64,000 nucleotides of DNA from JAGPUQ01 sp050250395 (GTDB taxonomy: Bacteria; Pseudomonadota; Gammaproteobacteria; Pseudomonadales; Porticoccaceae). The DNA lies in the NCBI GenBank assembly GCA_050250395.1, contig JBFWOQ010000003.1:128347-192346 (forward strand). Direction: 5' to 3'. The position numbers were made by a program, and so were the translations under genes. Positions 26,667 to 35,537 of the stretch are shown here, in pieces. The notes beneath the pieces were generated by a model. That model was given only the letters and a program-made list of their open reading frames with translations, made no database searches and had not been told where the DNA came from. Position 1 is the stretch's first letter, and each line of letters starts with the position of its first letter.

Positions 26667-28823
26667 GTGGCCATTGGGCGGCGCAATACCACGAATCCGC
26701 CCGCCGCAACTCAACCCGGTAATGGTGCATTGAAGGTACTAACAACTCTTTCAGACGAAGTCGACAAGCTTGCGAGCCTGCTCCGGAGCAATGCCGAGGA
26801 AATCGATCTCCGGCTAATCGAAACCGCGGACCTGGATGCAACCACCCTCGACGCCGAACTGTTGCTGGCCGGCTACACCAGCGACGCAGACCGTACGCTG
26901 GCACGTGCCCTGCTCGGCCATTTCAAGAATCTCGCGCTGGACATTCCCGTCGTTTTGCTGGTCGCTCATCCGGACCGCGAGCGCGTTGTCGAGGGACTCC
27001 GTATCGGCGCGGAGGATGTCATCACACTCGACGACGATCAGCATCTTCTTCAGGTCCTCAAGCGTGCCCGTTCGGTGCGTGCCGAACGCCAGGAACGCAG
27101 CTTCTGGCAACATCAGTTCGCGGCATCCGAGCGACGCTGCGAGCGCCTGATGGACAGTTCCCGCGACGCCATCGCCCTGATCAGCGATGGCGTGTATACC
27201 TATGTCAACGATGCCTACGCCCTCATGCTCGGTCATCGCGGCACCGAGGATCTGGTGCTGTCGCCGGTAATCGACAGCGTCCACCCGGACAACCACCGGG
27301 AATTGAAACCGCTGATGAAGCCATTGTCGGTCACCGAGCCGATTCCGTCGGAACGCAAGACTTTCCGCATGCTCGGTGGCAACGGCGCGGATTTCCGCAT
27401 CGAAATGCAGGTGGGCCAGATCCACTACCAGGGCGAGCCGACGGTGCAGTTGATCGCCTACCAGCAGGATCTCGCGGCGCAGCCCGGGTTTACCGGCGCG
27501 GAACCCGCAACGGGTGGCATCGAAGCGGACCCCGCGCTGATCGAGTGCCGGCAGGTCAACCTAAAACGCATGACGGACTATATCCACAAAGCCATGCGCG
27601 AAGCCGTGGGCACCCAGCGACCCTGGCTGCTGCACTATGTGCGAATTGACGAATTCGATGGTCTGCAAGGGGACTCCGGCGTCCATCTGGCGGAAGCGGC
27701 GATGTTCGCGGCGTGGCAATTTCTGCGCTCCCAGCTGGACCCGTCCGTGCCGCTGGGACGGGTCCGGGACAACGCGTTCCTGTTTCTGACTTCGGATCGC
27801 ACCCCCACGGACGCGCGGCATAGCGCTGAAACCCTGTGCCGAAATCTGGATCGCGAAGTCTTCGATCTCGGCGAACTCAGTGTGAATCTGCACTTCAGTC
27901 TGGGCATCGCCGCGATCGACGACGATGTGGAGCAGCCGACCAGCTGGATGGACCGCTGCCTGAAGGCGGTGCGCGCTCTGGATGCCGAGGGGAGCGCCGG
28001 CACCAGCACCAGAGTGCGACTGTTCGAGGATCTTTACCCCACCAGCCTCGGCAGTTTGAATGAAGAGCAAAACCTCAAACAGTTCGTCCGCCAGATGCTG
28101 GAGCAAAAAATGCTCGGCCTGGTCTATCAGCCCATCGTCGCCCTGCAGCATCAGGAACACGAGGATTACGAAGTCTTCACCCGACAGACCATCGCCGAGC
28201 TCCCACCCGGCATTCCCCAGGACCTGTTCAGGCGCGCGTTTCGTACCAACGTTGCCGGAGATCTGGACCGCTGGGCCATCCTCGAATCGTTCAAAGCACT
28301 GAAAAACAGGCTCGCCAGTCACCCCAACACGCGGTTGTTCCTGAAAATCAGTGCCGTGTCCCTGCGCGACACGAGCTTCATTCCCTGGCTCAGGATTTCC
28401 TTTCAGGCCGCCGGACTGACTGCGAAACACCTCGCGTTCCAGATCGAGGAAAAGGATGTCAGCCTGGCTATCGCCAGCGCCCGCAACCTGTCGGCGCAAC
28501 TCGGCAGCCTGGATATTCCCCTGGGACTGACCCACTACGGACTGTCCAGTTCGCCCGGCCGGATTTTTGCGGACCTGCAGTTCGATTTCGCCAAACCCGA
28601 TCAATCCCTTGTGCTCCGCGCAACTACCAGCACCGAGGGTGTCGAACAGTTGAGCGCCTGCGTCACCGCCGCCAAAGCGGCGGGAGTCAGCGTCATGGTG
28701 CCCTTCGTCGAAGACGCCGCCATCATCCCGCTGCTGTGGAAACTCGGTGTCAATCATATCCAGGGCTATTACATCCAGAGTCCCGGCGCGACCATGGATT
28801 ACGATTTCACCGGTCAGGATTGA
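26667..28823 (+). CDS. FimX-like REC-PAS-GGDEF-EAL protein with degenerate catalytic motifs
   Basis: About 718 residues: a receiver-like domain (about 25-145), PAS (about 155-275), a degenerate GGDEF domain (about 295-455) and a degenerate EAL domain (about 465-715). In the GGDEF position the sequence reads RDNAFLFL, and in the EAL position YEVFTR, so neither synthesis nor hydrolysis of c-di-GMP is expected. FimX of Pseudomonas/Xanthomonas has this architecture and works as a c-di-GMP sensor for type IV pili. The start is a GTG without a clear Shine-Dalgarno sequence; TTG 26730 is an alternative. Confidence 0.72.
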   Translation: MAIGRRNTTNPPAATQPGNGALKVLTTLSDEVDKLASLLRSNAEEIDLRLIETADLDATTLDAELLLAGYTSDADRTLARALLGHFKNLALDIPVVLLVAHPDRERVVEGLRIGAEDVITLDDDQHLLQVLKRARSVRAERQERSFWQHQFAASERRCERLMDSSRDAIALISDGVYTYVNDAYALMLGHRGTEDLVLSPVIDSVHPDNHRELKPLMKPLSVTEPIPSERKTFRMLGGNGADFRIEMQVGQIHYQGEPTVQLIAYQQDLAAQPGFTGAEPATGGIEADPALIECRQVNLKRMTDYIHKAMREAVGTQRPWLLHYVRIDEFDGLQGDSGVHLAEAAMFAAWQFLRSQLDPSVPLGRVRDNAFLFLTSDRTPTDARHSAETLCRNLDREVFDLGELSVNLHFSLGIAAIDDDVEQPTSWMDRCLKAVRALDAEGSAGTSTRVRLFEDLYPTSLGSLNEEQNLKQFVRQMLEQKMLGLVYQPIVALQHQEHEDYEVFTRQTIAELPPGIPQDLFRRAFRTNVAGDLDRWAILESFKALKNRLASHPNTRLFLKISAVSLRDTSFIPWLRISFQAAGLTAKHLAFQIEEKDVSLAIASARNLSAQLGSLDIPLGLTHYGLSSSPGRIFADLQFDFAKPDQSLVLRATTSTEGVEQLSACVTAAKAAGVSVMVPFVEDAAIIPLLWKLGVNHIQGYYIQSPGATMDYDFTGQD

Positions 28824-30037
28824 GGCGAGCGCGCATCCCGATCGCTGATGCCCATCAGATAAAGGATGCTGTCGAGCCCGAGCTGGGAGATCGACTGTTT
28901 GGCGCTCGCCCGCACGATCGGCTTGGCCCGGAAAGCAATGCCCAGCCCCGCGACGCCCAGCATCAGTAAATCATTGGCGCCATCGCCGACCGCGATCGTC
29001 TGCTCCAGGCTGATTCCCTCGCGCACCGCCAGTTGGCGCAGCAGCTCGGCCTTGCGCGTTGCATCGACAATTTCACCACGAACCTCGCCGGTGACCACGC
29101 CATCGCGAATTTCCAGCGCGTTGGCGAACAGATAATCGATGCCGAGCCTGGTCTGGATGCGTTCACCGATGCATTGGAAACCGCCGGACAGAATGGCCGT
29201 CCTGTACCCGAGCTTTTTCAGGGTGGCGATCAGATGCTCGGCGCCCTCGGTGAGCGTCAGACCGGCGTAAACCTCGTCCAGCACCGCTTCCGGCAAGCCT
29301 TTCAACAGCGCCAGCCGCGCGCGAAAACTCGCGCGAAAATCGAGCTCCCCGCGCATCGCGCGCTCGGTGATCGCGGCTACCTGGAGCCCGACGCCGGCGC
29401 GCAACGCCAGTTCGTCGATCACCTCGTTTTCGATCAACGTCGAATCCATGTCGAACGCCACCAGCCGGCGATGGCGACGGAAAATGCTGTCCTCCTGATA
29501 CGCGATGTCGATATCGAGGGCGGTCGAAAGCTCCAGCAGCGAGGAGCGGAATTGCGCCAGGTCCGGCGTCTCGCCGCGCACCGAAAACTCGACGCAGGCC
29601 TTGCTGTCGCGCGCGACGGAGTCAAGCGCCACCCGCCCGGAAAGTCGCACGATCTTGTCGATATTGAGTCCGTGCGCCGAGATCACCGCCGTCACCCGCG
29701 CAATGTGCTCGGCGAGAATGGCGCGCGCGAGCAGCGTGACGATATGGCGTGGTTTGCCCTGTTGGCCAACCCAGTGGCGATAGGCGGCGTCGGTGACGGG
29801 CGCGAAGCGAACTTCGAGTCCCAGCGCGCGCAGCGTGGCGCGCAGCTCCTCCATGGCGGCACCGACTTCACTCCGCCGGGGGACCCAGGCCAGCAGGCCG
29901 AGATTCAGGGTGTCGTGAATCACCGCCTGCCCGATATCGAGCACCGTGGCGCCATGCTGGGCCAACACCGCCGACACCGCGCTGGTGACCCCGGGGCGAT
30001 CGGGGCCGGACACATTGACCAGCAGAATCTCAGTCAC
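28814..30037 (-). CDS. serB: Phosphoserine phosphatase SerB with N-terminal ACT domains
   Basis: A 407-residue HAD-family phosphatase giving serine from phosphoserine. The N-terminal half (about 1-180) is an ACT-type regulatory region; the catalytic half has the HAD motif I VAFDMDSTLIENE, motif II AILSGGFQCIGERI and motif III GDGANDLLMLGVAGLGIAFRAKP. This two-part length is typical of SerB in many proteobacteria and mycobacteria. Its end overlaps the end of the convergent FimX-like gene by 10 nt. Confidence 0.95.
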   Translation of the reverse strand: MTEILLVNVSGPDRPGVTSAVSAVLAQHGATVLDIGQAVIHDTLNLGLLAWVPRRSEVGAAMEELRATLRALGLEVRFAPVTDAAYRHWVGQQGKPRHIVTLLARAILAEHIARVTAVISAHGLNIDKIVRLSGRVALDSVARDSKACVEFSVRGETPDLAQFRSSLLELSTALDIDIAYQEDSIFRRHRRLVAFDMDSTLIENEVIDELALRAGVGLQVAAITERAMRGELDFRASFRARLALLKGLPEAVLDEVYAGLTLTEGAEHLIATLKKLGYRTAILSGGFQCIGERIQTRLGIDYLFANALEIRDGVVTGEVRGEIVDATRKAELLRQLAVREGISLEQTIAVGDGANDLLMLGVAGLGIAFRAKPIVRASAKQSISQLGLDSILYLMGISDRDARSPQS

Positions 30038-30075
30038 CGGCGACCCGCGGTCTCATCCCGGACTCGGGCTTTCAC

Positions 30076-30846
30076 TCAGCGCGGCTGCATGCGAATGGCG
30101 CCATCGATGCGGATGGTCTCGCCGTTGATGTAGCCGTTTTCAACGATATGCGCGGCCAGCCGGCCGTATTCGCTCGGTTGTCCGAGCCGCGCCGGGTTGG
30201 GAACGCTGGCGGCGAGCGACGCCCGCACATTGTCCGGCATCGACATCAGCAGCGGCGTCGCCATGATGCCGGGCGCGATGGTGTTCACGCGAATGCCCAA
30301 CGACGCCAGATCCCGCGCCATTGGCAGGGTCATGCCGACCACTCCGCCCTTGCTGGCGGAATAGGCGCACTGGCCGACCTGACCTTCGTAAGCGGCGACC
30401 GACGCGGTATGGACGATCACGCCGCGCTCGCCGTTTTCCAGTTCATTCTTCGCCATTGCAGCCGCCGCACAGCGCGCTACGTTGAAGCTGCCGGTGAGGT
30501 TGATGCCGATGATTTTGGTGAAATCCTCGAGCGGCATGGGCGCACTCTCGCGGTCGAGAATCTTTTTGGCCGGGCCAATGCCGGCACAGTTGATCAGCAC
30601 ATGGATGGCGCCGAACCGAGCCACCACCTGCGCGATGGCGGCTTCCACCGCGGTCGCCGAAGCGACATCGACGGAATGGAACACCGCTCGCTCCGCGCCC
30701 AGTTGTGCCACCGCCTCGGCGCCCGCCGCTGCATTGAGATCAAAAATCGCTATCCGCGCGCCCCGGCGTGCCAGTTCGTCCACGGTCGCACGGCCCAAAC
30801 CCGATGCGCCGCCGGTCACCACAGCTACCTTGTCTTGCAAATCCAT
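30076..30846 (-). CDS. Short-chain dehydrogenase, 3-hydroxyacyl-CoA dehydrogenase type II-like
   Basis: A 256-residue SDR oxidoreductase. It has the NAD(H)-binding TGGASGLGRATV, the acidic residue of NAD preference in IAIFDLN, NCAGIG, and the catalytic Ser...YSASK. The pattern, including the GERGVIVHTASVAAYEGQVGQ segment and the PLLMSMPDNVR loop, resembles HSD10/type II 3-hydroxyacyl-CoA dehydrogenases acting in fatty-acid or branched-chain acyl-CoA oxidation. It is the nearest gene to the CoA-transferase array, though on the far side of a divergent gene. Confidence 0.88.
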   Translation of the reverse strand: MDLQDKVAVVTGGASGLGRATVDELARRGARIAIFDLNAAAGAEAVAQLGAERAVFHSVDVASATAVEAAIAQVVARFGAIHVLINCAGIGPAKKILDRESAPMPLEDFTKIIGINLTGSFNVARCAAAAMAKNELENGERGVIVHTASVAAYEGQVGQCAYSASKGGVVGMTLPMARDLASLGIRVNTIAPGIMATPLLMSMPDNVRASLAASVPNPARLGQPSEYGRLAAHIVENGYINGETIRIDGAIRMQPR

Positions 30847-31057
30847 GGCTGTCTCCTGGTTACTTGAGTAAGGTTACCAACGTCAGTTGGATGAATTCTC
30901 CGGTCCGGTTACACACTGCCGACCCCAATCCGCAAACGACTCGCCGGTTGCCCGCTCGCCGCGGGCCGGCCATTGTCGGGAAAACCCCCTGGCCCGGCAA
31001 CCGCGCCCACCGGCTACACTCGCGCACCACCCCCGTACCGATGGGATTGCCGCAGCC

Positions 31058-31669
31058 ATGCACAAAGTGTTCATCGGCGCCGACGCGCTGCTCGCCGCCA
31101 GCTTCCGTCTGGCGATCCAGATCCATGCCAGCGGCTATGTTCCGGAGCTCATCCTCGGCATCTGGCGCGGCGGCAGCCCGATTGCGATCGCGGTACACGA
31201 GTACTTCGCCTTTCGCGGCCACGAGTGCGAGCACTTCCCGGTACGGGTCAGCTCGTACACCGGGATCGGCGCCCAGGCCGACCGGATCGCCATTCACGGC
31301 TTGTCCGGGCTGCTGCCGCAACTGGCCGACACGCAGCGCCTGCTGGTGGTCGACGATGTACTGGATACGGGACGCACCCTGGAAGCGCTGCTGAACACAC
31401 TGGGCTCAATGCCGGGAGCGCGGGAAATCCGCATCGCCTGCCCCTGGTACAAACCGGCTCACAATCGCACCGGCATCGTTCCGGATCATTACCTGTACGA
31501 GACGGCGGACTGGCTGGTGTTCCCCCACGAACTGGCGGGACTCAGCACGGCGGAAATTCGTGCGGGCAAGGGCGCACTGGGCGCCCTGCTGCTGGATCCT
31601 TTGTTACCGGAACCCCTGCCTTTGAATCCCTCGCCCTTGAAGCCTTCGCTCCTGATACCAGAGTCCTGA
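31058..31669 (+). CDS. Phosphoribosyltransferase (hypoxanthine/guanine type-like)
   Basis: A 203-residue phosphoribosyltransferase-fold protein with the PRPP-binding loop LLVVDDVLDTGRTLEAL and the LGIWRGGSPIAIAVHEY substrate-side segment. These place it with small purine phosphoribosyltransferases of the Hpt/Gpt type; the base specificity is not readable. ATG 31058 is preferred over longer readings, which have arginine/proline-rich shadow sequence. The last 20 residues are a Pro/Leu-rich low-complexity tail (short PLP repeats) that looks like recent read-through or repeat growth. Confidence 0.8.
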   Translation: MHKVFIGADALLAASFRLAIQIHASGYVPELILGIWRGGSPIAIAVHEYFAFRGHECEHFPVRVSSYTGIGAQADRIAIHGLSGLLPQLADTQRLLVVDDVLDTGRTLEALLNTLGSMPGAREIRIACPWYKPAHNRTGIVPDHYLYETADWLVFPHELAGLSTAEIRAGKGALGALLLDPLLPEPLPLNPSPLKPSLLIPES

Positions 31670-31699
31670 CCGACGCCAGACGTCGTGCCCATCGCCTCC

Positions 31700-32947
31700 T
31701 CAGGCGCTCGCCACGGTCGCGACCCCCGCGGGCAACGGCTCGGATACCAGCACGCCTTGCGCTTCCAGCGCGAGCACCTCGGCGGCCGTCACGCCGGCCA
31801 GCTGCGAAAACACTTCGCGGTTGTGTTCGCCCAGATAGGGTGCCTGCAGATCCAGCGGCTCGGGGAAATCGGAGAAGCGCAGCGGAATACCCGGGATTTG
31901 CAGGTCGCCGTAACCGCGGTCGTGGATGGTGCGTACCACCTCGCGTTCGATCAGGTGAGGATGTTCCATGGCCTCGGGCACGCTCAATACCGGCGCCACC
32001 GGGACATGCATGTCCTGCAGCAGGCGCAGGGCATCGTCGCGATCGTAGTTCCTCAGCCAGTCCTCGATGATGGCGACGATCTCGAGGCGATTCTGGACGC
32101 GCTTGGCGTTGGTGTCGTAATTGGGATTATCGACCAGATCGTCGCGACCCATGGCCTTGCACAGCGGCACCCACTGCCGGGCCATCACCACCATGAACAG
32201 GTAGCCATCGCGACATTTGAACAGCCCGAGCGGCGCTGCCGCGTAATGGTGGTGGCCGGAGCGCCTGGGCACGATCTTGCCCTTGCTGCCCGAGTAGGCC
32301 TGTACATTGATTTCGTGGCTGTGGAAATAGGAATCCAGCAGGGAGATGTCGATGTACTGTCCGCGCCCGGTCTTGTAGCGGTACAGCAGCGCGGCGTTGA
32401 TGGCGGCGAGCGCATGCACCCCCGCGCTCACATCGCCGATGCCCAGCATCGGAAAATACGGCGGCTGATCGGGATCGCCGATCATGTCCATGACACCCGA
32501 CACCGCCATGGCGATGTAATCGAAGCCGGGCAACTCGGACAGCGGACCGGTCTGGCCAAACGCCGAAATCGAGCACATGATCAATTCGGGATTGAGCTGA
32601 CGCGCCACCTCCCAACCCAGCCCCAGCCGCGCAATCGCGCCCGGCGAAAAATTCTCGAGCAGCACATCGCAGGACTTGATCAGCTCCTTGACGAGCGCCA
32701 GCCCCCGGGGATTGCGAATATCCACGCAGACGCTTTTCTTGCCGCGATTCTGCTGGATGTAGTAACCGCTGCGACCGGCGCGCCGGTGCGGCAGTTGGTG
32801 AGTGGGATCGCCGGCGGGCGCGAGCTCCACCTTGATCACTTCGGCGCCCATTTCCGCCAGCAGGCGGGTCGTGGTGGGGCCGGCCAGAAACTGGGTGAAA
32901 TCCAGTATCCGGTAACCCTCCATCATGTGCTTGGGTTGCATCGTCAT
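31700..32947 (-). CDS. CaiB/BaiF CoA-transferase, tandem copy 1
   Basis: A 415-residue class III CoA-transferase and last gene of a four-copy array read right to left. Motifs: YRILDFTQFLAGPTTTRLLAEMGAEVIK, QNRGKKSVCVD, MCSISAFGQTGP and the nucleophile region GIGDVSAGVHA, whose Asp aligns with the catalytic aspartate of the family. It begins MTMQPKHMMEG; ATG 32941 has better spacing to the upstream AGAGGTGA and may be the true start. Substrate unknown. The gap to copy 2 is 36 nt, so co-transcription is likely. Confidence 0.92.
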   Translation of the reverse strand: MTMQPKHMMEGYRILDFTQFLAGPTTTRLLAEMGAEVIKVELAPAGDPTHQLPHRRAGRSGYYIQQNRGKKSVCVDIRNPRGLALVKELIKSCDVLLENFSPGAIARLGLGWEVARQLNPELIMCSISAFGQTGPLSELPGFDYIAMAVSGVMDMIGDPDQPPYFPMLGIGDVSAGVHALAAINAALLYRYKTGRGQYIDISLLDSYFHSHEINVQAYSGSKGKIVPRRSGHHHYAAAPLGLFKCRDGYLFMVVMARQWVPLCKAMGRDDLVDNPNYDTNAKRVQNRLEIVAIIEDWLRNYDRDDALRLLQDMHVPVAPVLSVPEAMEHPHLIEREVVRTIHDRGYGDLQIPGIPLRFSDFPEPLDLQAPYLGEHNREVFSQLAGVTAAEVLALEAQGVLVSEPLPAGVATVASA

Positions 32948-32983
32948 TCACCTCTGGCAGCGTGCGAAACTCGGGTTATCGGC

Positions 32984-34201
32984 TCACACCGGTTTTGAAA
33001 ACAGCACCTTGCGACTTTCGAGATCCCGCACCTGTGCGGGCGGATACTTCAGCAAGCCCTGGAGAATTTCCGCATTGTGCTCGCCCAACAGTGGCGCCTG
33101 AATGTTTTCGTCCACCTCGTATTTGGAAAACCGCAGCGGCATGCCGGGAATCTGGAATTTGCCCAGCAGCCGGTCGTCGATCTCGCGCACCGTGCGGCGT
33201 TCGATCATGTGGGGATGCGCCATGGCCTCCGGAACCGAGAGAATGGGCGCGCAGGGTATGCGGGCGCCTTCGAGTATTGCCAGCGCCGCGGCATCCGACG
33301 GCAGCGTCTGCAACCAGGCCTCGATGATCGCAATCATCTCTTCGCGATTGATCATGCGCGCATCGTTGTCGACGAATTTCGGATCCGCGATCAGATCTTC
33401 CCGACCCATGGCGCGGCACAGGGGCGCCCACTGGTGCAGCAGTGCCAGGATCATCAGATGGCCTTCCTTCGCCTTGAAAATGCCGCTCGGTCCCACCGCA
33501 TAGTGGTGCGAGCCGCTGCGGTGCGGATTCACTTTTCCGCCGCTGGCGGAATACGCCTGCACGCTCACTTCGTGGTAATGGAAGTAGCTGTCGAGCAGCG
33601 AGATGTCGAGCCACTGCCCGCCGCCGTCGCGCGCGCGTTCGAGCAGCGCATAGCCGATCGCGGTCAGCGCGTGCACGCCGGTGCCGACATCGCCGAATGC
33701 CAGCATCGGCATCGACGGCGCCCGATCGGGCTCGCCGATCAGATCGCTCACCGCCGCATAAGCCTGGGCGATGTAGTCGAAGCCCGGGTAGGCGGCGAGC
33801 GGCCCCTCCTGCCCGAACGCCGAGATCGAGCACATGACGATGTCTGGATTGATCTCCCGCACCACGTCCCAGCCGAGGCCGAGGCGACCGACCACGCCGG
33901 GCGCGAAATTCTCGATGAACACGTCGCAGTGCTTGAGCAGCTGCTTGACGATGTCCAGTCCCTCGGGGGTTTTCGGATCCAGACACAGACTTTTCTTGCC
34001 GCGATTCTGCTGAATGAAATAGCCGCTGCGGCCATCGCGGCAGAACGGGAAATTGCGCACCGGCTCGCCGTGCGGCCCGATCTCCAGCTTGATCACCTCG
34101 GCGCCCATCTGCACCATCAGGTTGGTGGCGGCAGGGCCGGCCAGGTACTGGGTGATATCCAGCACCCGGTACCCATCGAGTACATGTTTCGGCTGCATCA
34201 T
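32984..34201 (-). CDS. CaiB/BaiF CoA-transferase, tandem copy 2
   Basis: A 405-residue class III CoA-transferase with the same block order as its neighbours: YRVLDITQYLAGPAATNLM, QNRGKKSLCLD, MCSISAFGQEGP, the catalytic-Asp segment AFGDVGTGVHA, and DISLLDSYFHYHEV. It is clearly paralogous to copies 1, 3 and 4 over its full length. The variable parts are residues 45-60 and the C-terminal 40 residues, which may set acyl specificity. It lies 65 nt downstream of copy 3. Confidence 0.92.
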   Translation of the reverse strand: MMQPKHVLDGYRVLDITQYLAGPAATNLMVQMGAEVIKLEIGPHGEPVRNFPFCRDGRSGYFIQQNRGKKSLCLDPKTPEGLDIVKQLLKHCDVFIENFAPGVVGRLGLGWDVVREINPDIVMCSISAFGQEGPLAAYPGFDYIAQAYAAVSDLIGEPDRAPSMPMLAFGDVGTGVHALTAIGYALLERARDGGGQWLDISLLDSYFHYHEVSVQAYSASGGKVNPHRSGSHHYAVGPSGIFKAKEGHLMILALLHQWAPLCRAMGREDLIADPKFVDNDARMINREEMIAIIEAWLQTLPSDAAALAILEGARIPCAPILSVPEAMAHPHMIERRTVREIDDRLLGKFQIPGMPLRFSKYEVDENIQAPLLGEHNAEILQGLLKYPPAQVRDLESRKVLFSKPV

Positions 34202-34266
34202 CGGATTCTCGTGTTTTTCGTAATTGCGTTTTTTCGTTTTCGTGTCCCGGCGCGGCCCGGACGGCG

Positions 34267-35481
34267 TCAGTGCGCCGCGCTGACCAGCACGCCGCCCTGC
34301 TCCAGCTCCGCGATTTGCTCAGCCCCATACCCGAGCAGCCCGGCGAGCAGCTCGGCATTGTGCTCGCCGAGCAGCGGCGCCTGTAGCGGCGGCAGCTCGG
34401 GGTGGTTGGAAAAGCGCAGCGGCATGCCGGGAATATCGAACTCCCCCAGCATCCGGTCGGACACCGTGCGCACCGTGCCGCGCGCACGGTGATGGGGATG
34501 CGCAACCGCCTGGGCCACGGTGAGGATGGGCGCCACCGGTACCCGCACCGCCTGCAGCGCCGCGATGGCAGCGGCGTCGGTGGGAAAACCCTGCAACCAG
34601 CCTTCGATGAGCGCGATCAGTTCCTTCTGGTTCGCCACCCGCAGTTCATTGGTCTTGAAGCGCTCGTCCTTGACGAGGTCTTCGCGACCCATGGCCTTGC
34701 ACAGCACCGGCCACTGATGGAGCAGCGCCAGAATCATGATGTAGCCTTCGGGGCCGCGGAAAATACCGGTCGGGGCCACCGCGTAATGATGCGACCCGGC
34801 ACGGCGTGGAACGATCGCGCCGCCACTCGCCGACCAGGCCTGCACATTCACCTCGTGATGATGGAAATAGCAGTCCAGCAGCGAGATATCCAGGTGCTGG
34901 CCGACGCCGGTGCGATGCACATCGAGCAAGGCAAAGCCCAGGGCGCAGGCGGCGTGGACGCCGGTGGTGACGTCGCCGATGGCCAGCATGGGCAGACTGG
35001 GCGGCCGGTCCGGCTCGCCGATCACCGACGTCACGCCGGCATAGGCCTGGGCGATGTAGTCGAAACCGGACAGATGGCTGAGCGGCCCGGTCTGGCCGAA
35101 GGCCGAAATCGAACACATCACCAGCCGGGGATTCAGCTCGCGCACCGCCTCCCAACCAAAGCCCAGCCGCGCGATGACGCCCGGCGCATAGTTCTCGATC
35201 AGCACATCGCACTGCCGGATGAGGTCGCGGATCACCTGCTTGCTGCGCGCGTCCTTGAGATCGAGGCAGAGGCTTTTCTTGCCGCGATTCTGCTGCACGT
35301 AATAGGCGCTGCGCTTGTTCTTGCGGTACGGAAACGCGCGGCTGGGATCGCCGAAGGGCGCCATTTCCACCTTGATGATCTCGGCGCCCATCTCCGCCAT
35401 CAGCCGCGTGGCGCTGGGACCGGCCAGGTACTGGGTGAAATCGATGATGCGGTATCCAGCCAGAATCGGTTTGGACGCCAT
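34267..35481 (-). CDS. CaiB/BaiF CoA-transferase, tandem copy 3
   Basis: A 404-residue class III CoA-transferase. It starts MASKPILAGYRIIDFTQYLAGP, contains QNRGKKSLCLDLKD, MCSISAFGQTGP, the catalytic-Asp segment AIGDVTTGVHA and DISLLDCYFHHHEVNVQAW. It is paralogous to its neighbours and lies 56 nt after copy 4. All core residues are kept, so no copy in the array looks like a decaying duplicate. Confidence 0.92.
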   Translation of the reverse strand: MASKPILAGYRIIDFTQYLAGPSATRLMAEMGAEIIKVEMAPFGDPSRAFPYRKNKRSAYYVQQNRGKKSLCLDLKDARSKQVIRDLIRQCDVLIENYAPGVIARLGFGWEAVRELNPRLVMCSISAFGQTGPLSHLSGFDYIAQAYAGVTSVIGEPDRPPSLPMLAIGDVTTGVHAACALGFALLDVHRTGVGQHLDISLLDCYFHHHEVNVQAWSASGGAIVPRRAGSHHYAVAPTGIFRGPEGYIMILALLHQWPVLCKAMGREDLVKDERFKTNELRVANQKELIALIEGWLQGFPTDAAAIAALQAVRVPVAPILTVAQAVAHPHHRARGTVRTVSDRMLGEFDIPGMPLRFSNHPELPPLQAPLLGEHNAELLAGLLGYGAEQIAELEQGGVLVSAAH

Positions 35482-35537
35482 GGCCCTGCCCTCGTTGCGA
35501 TCGGTGGTAAGCGTGGCTACGGGTTTCGATGCGTCCG

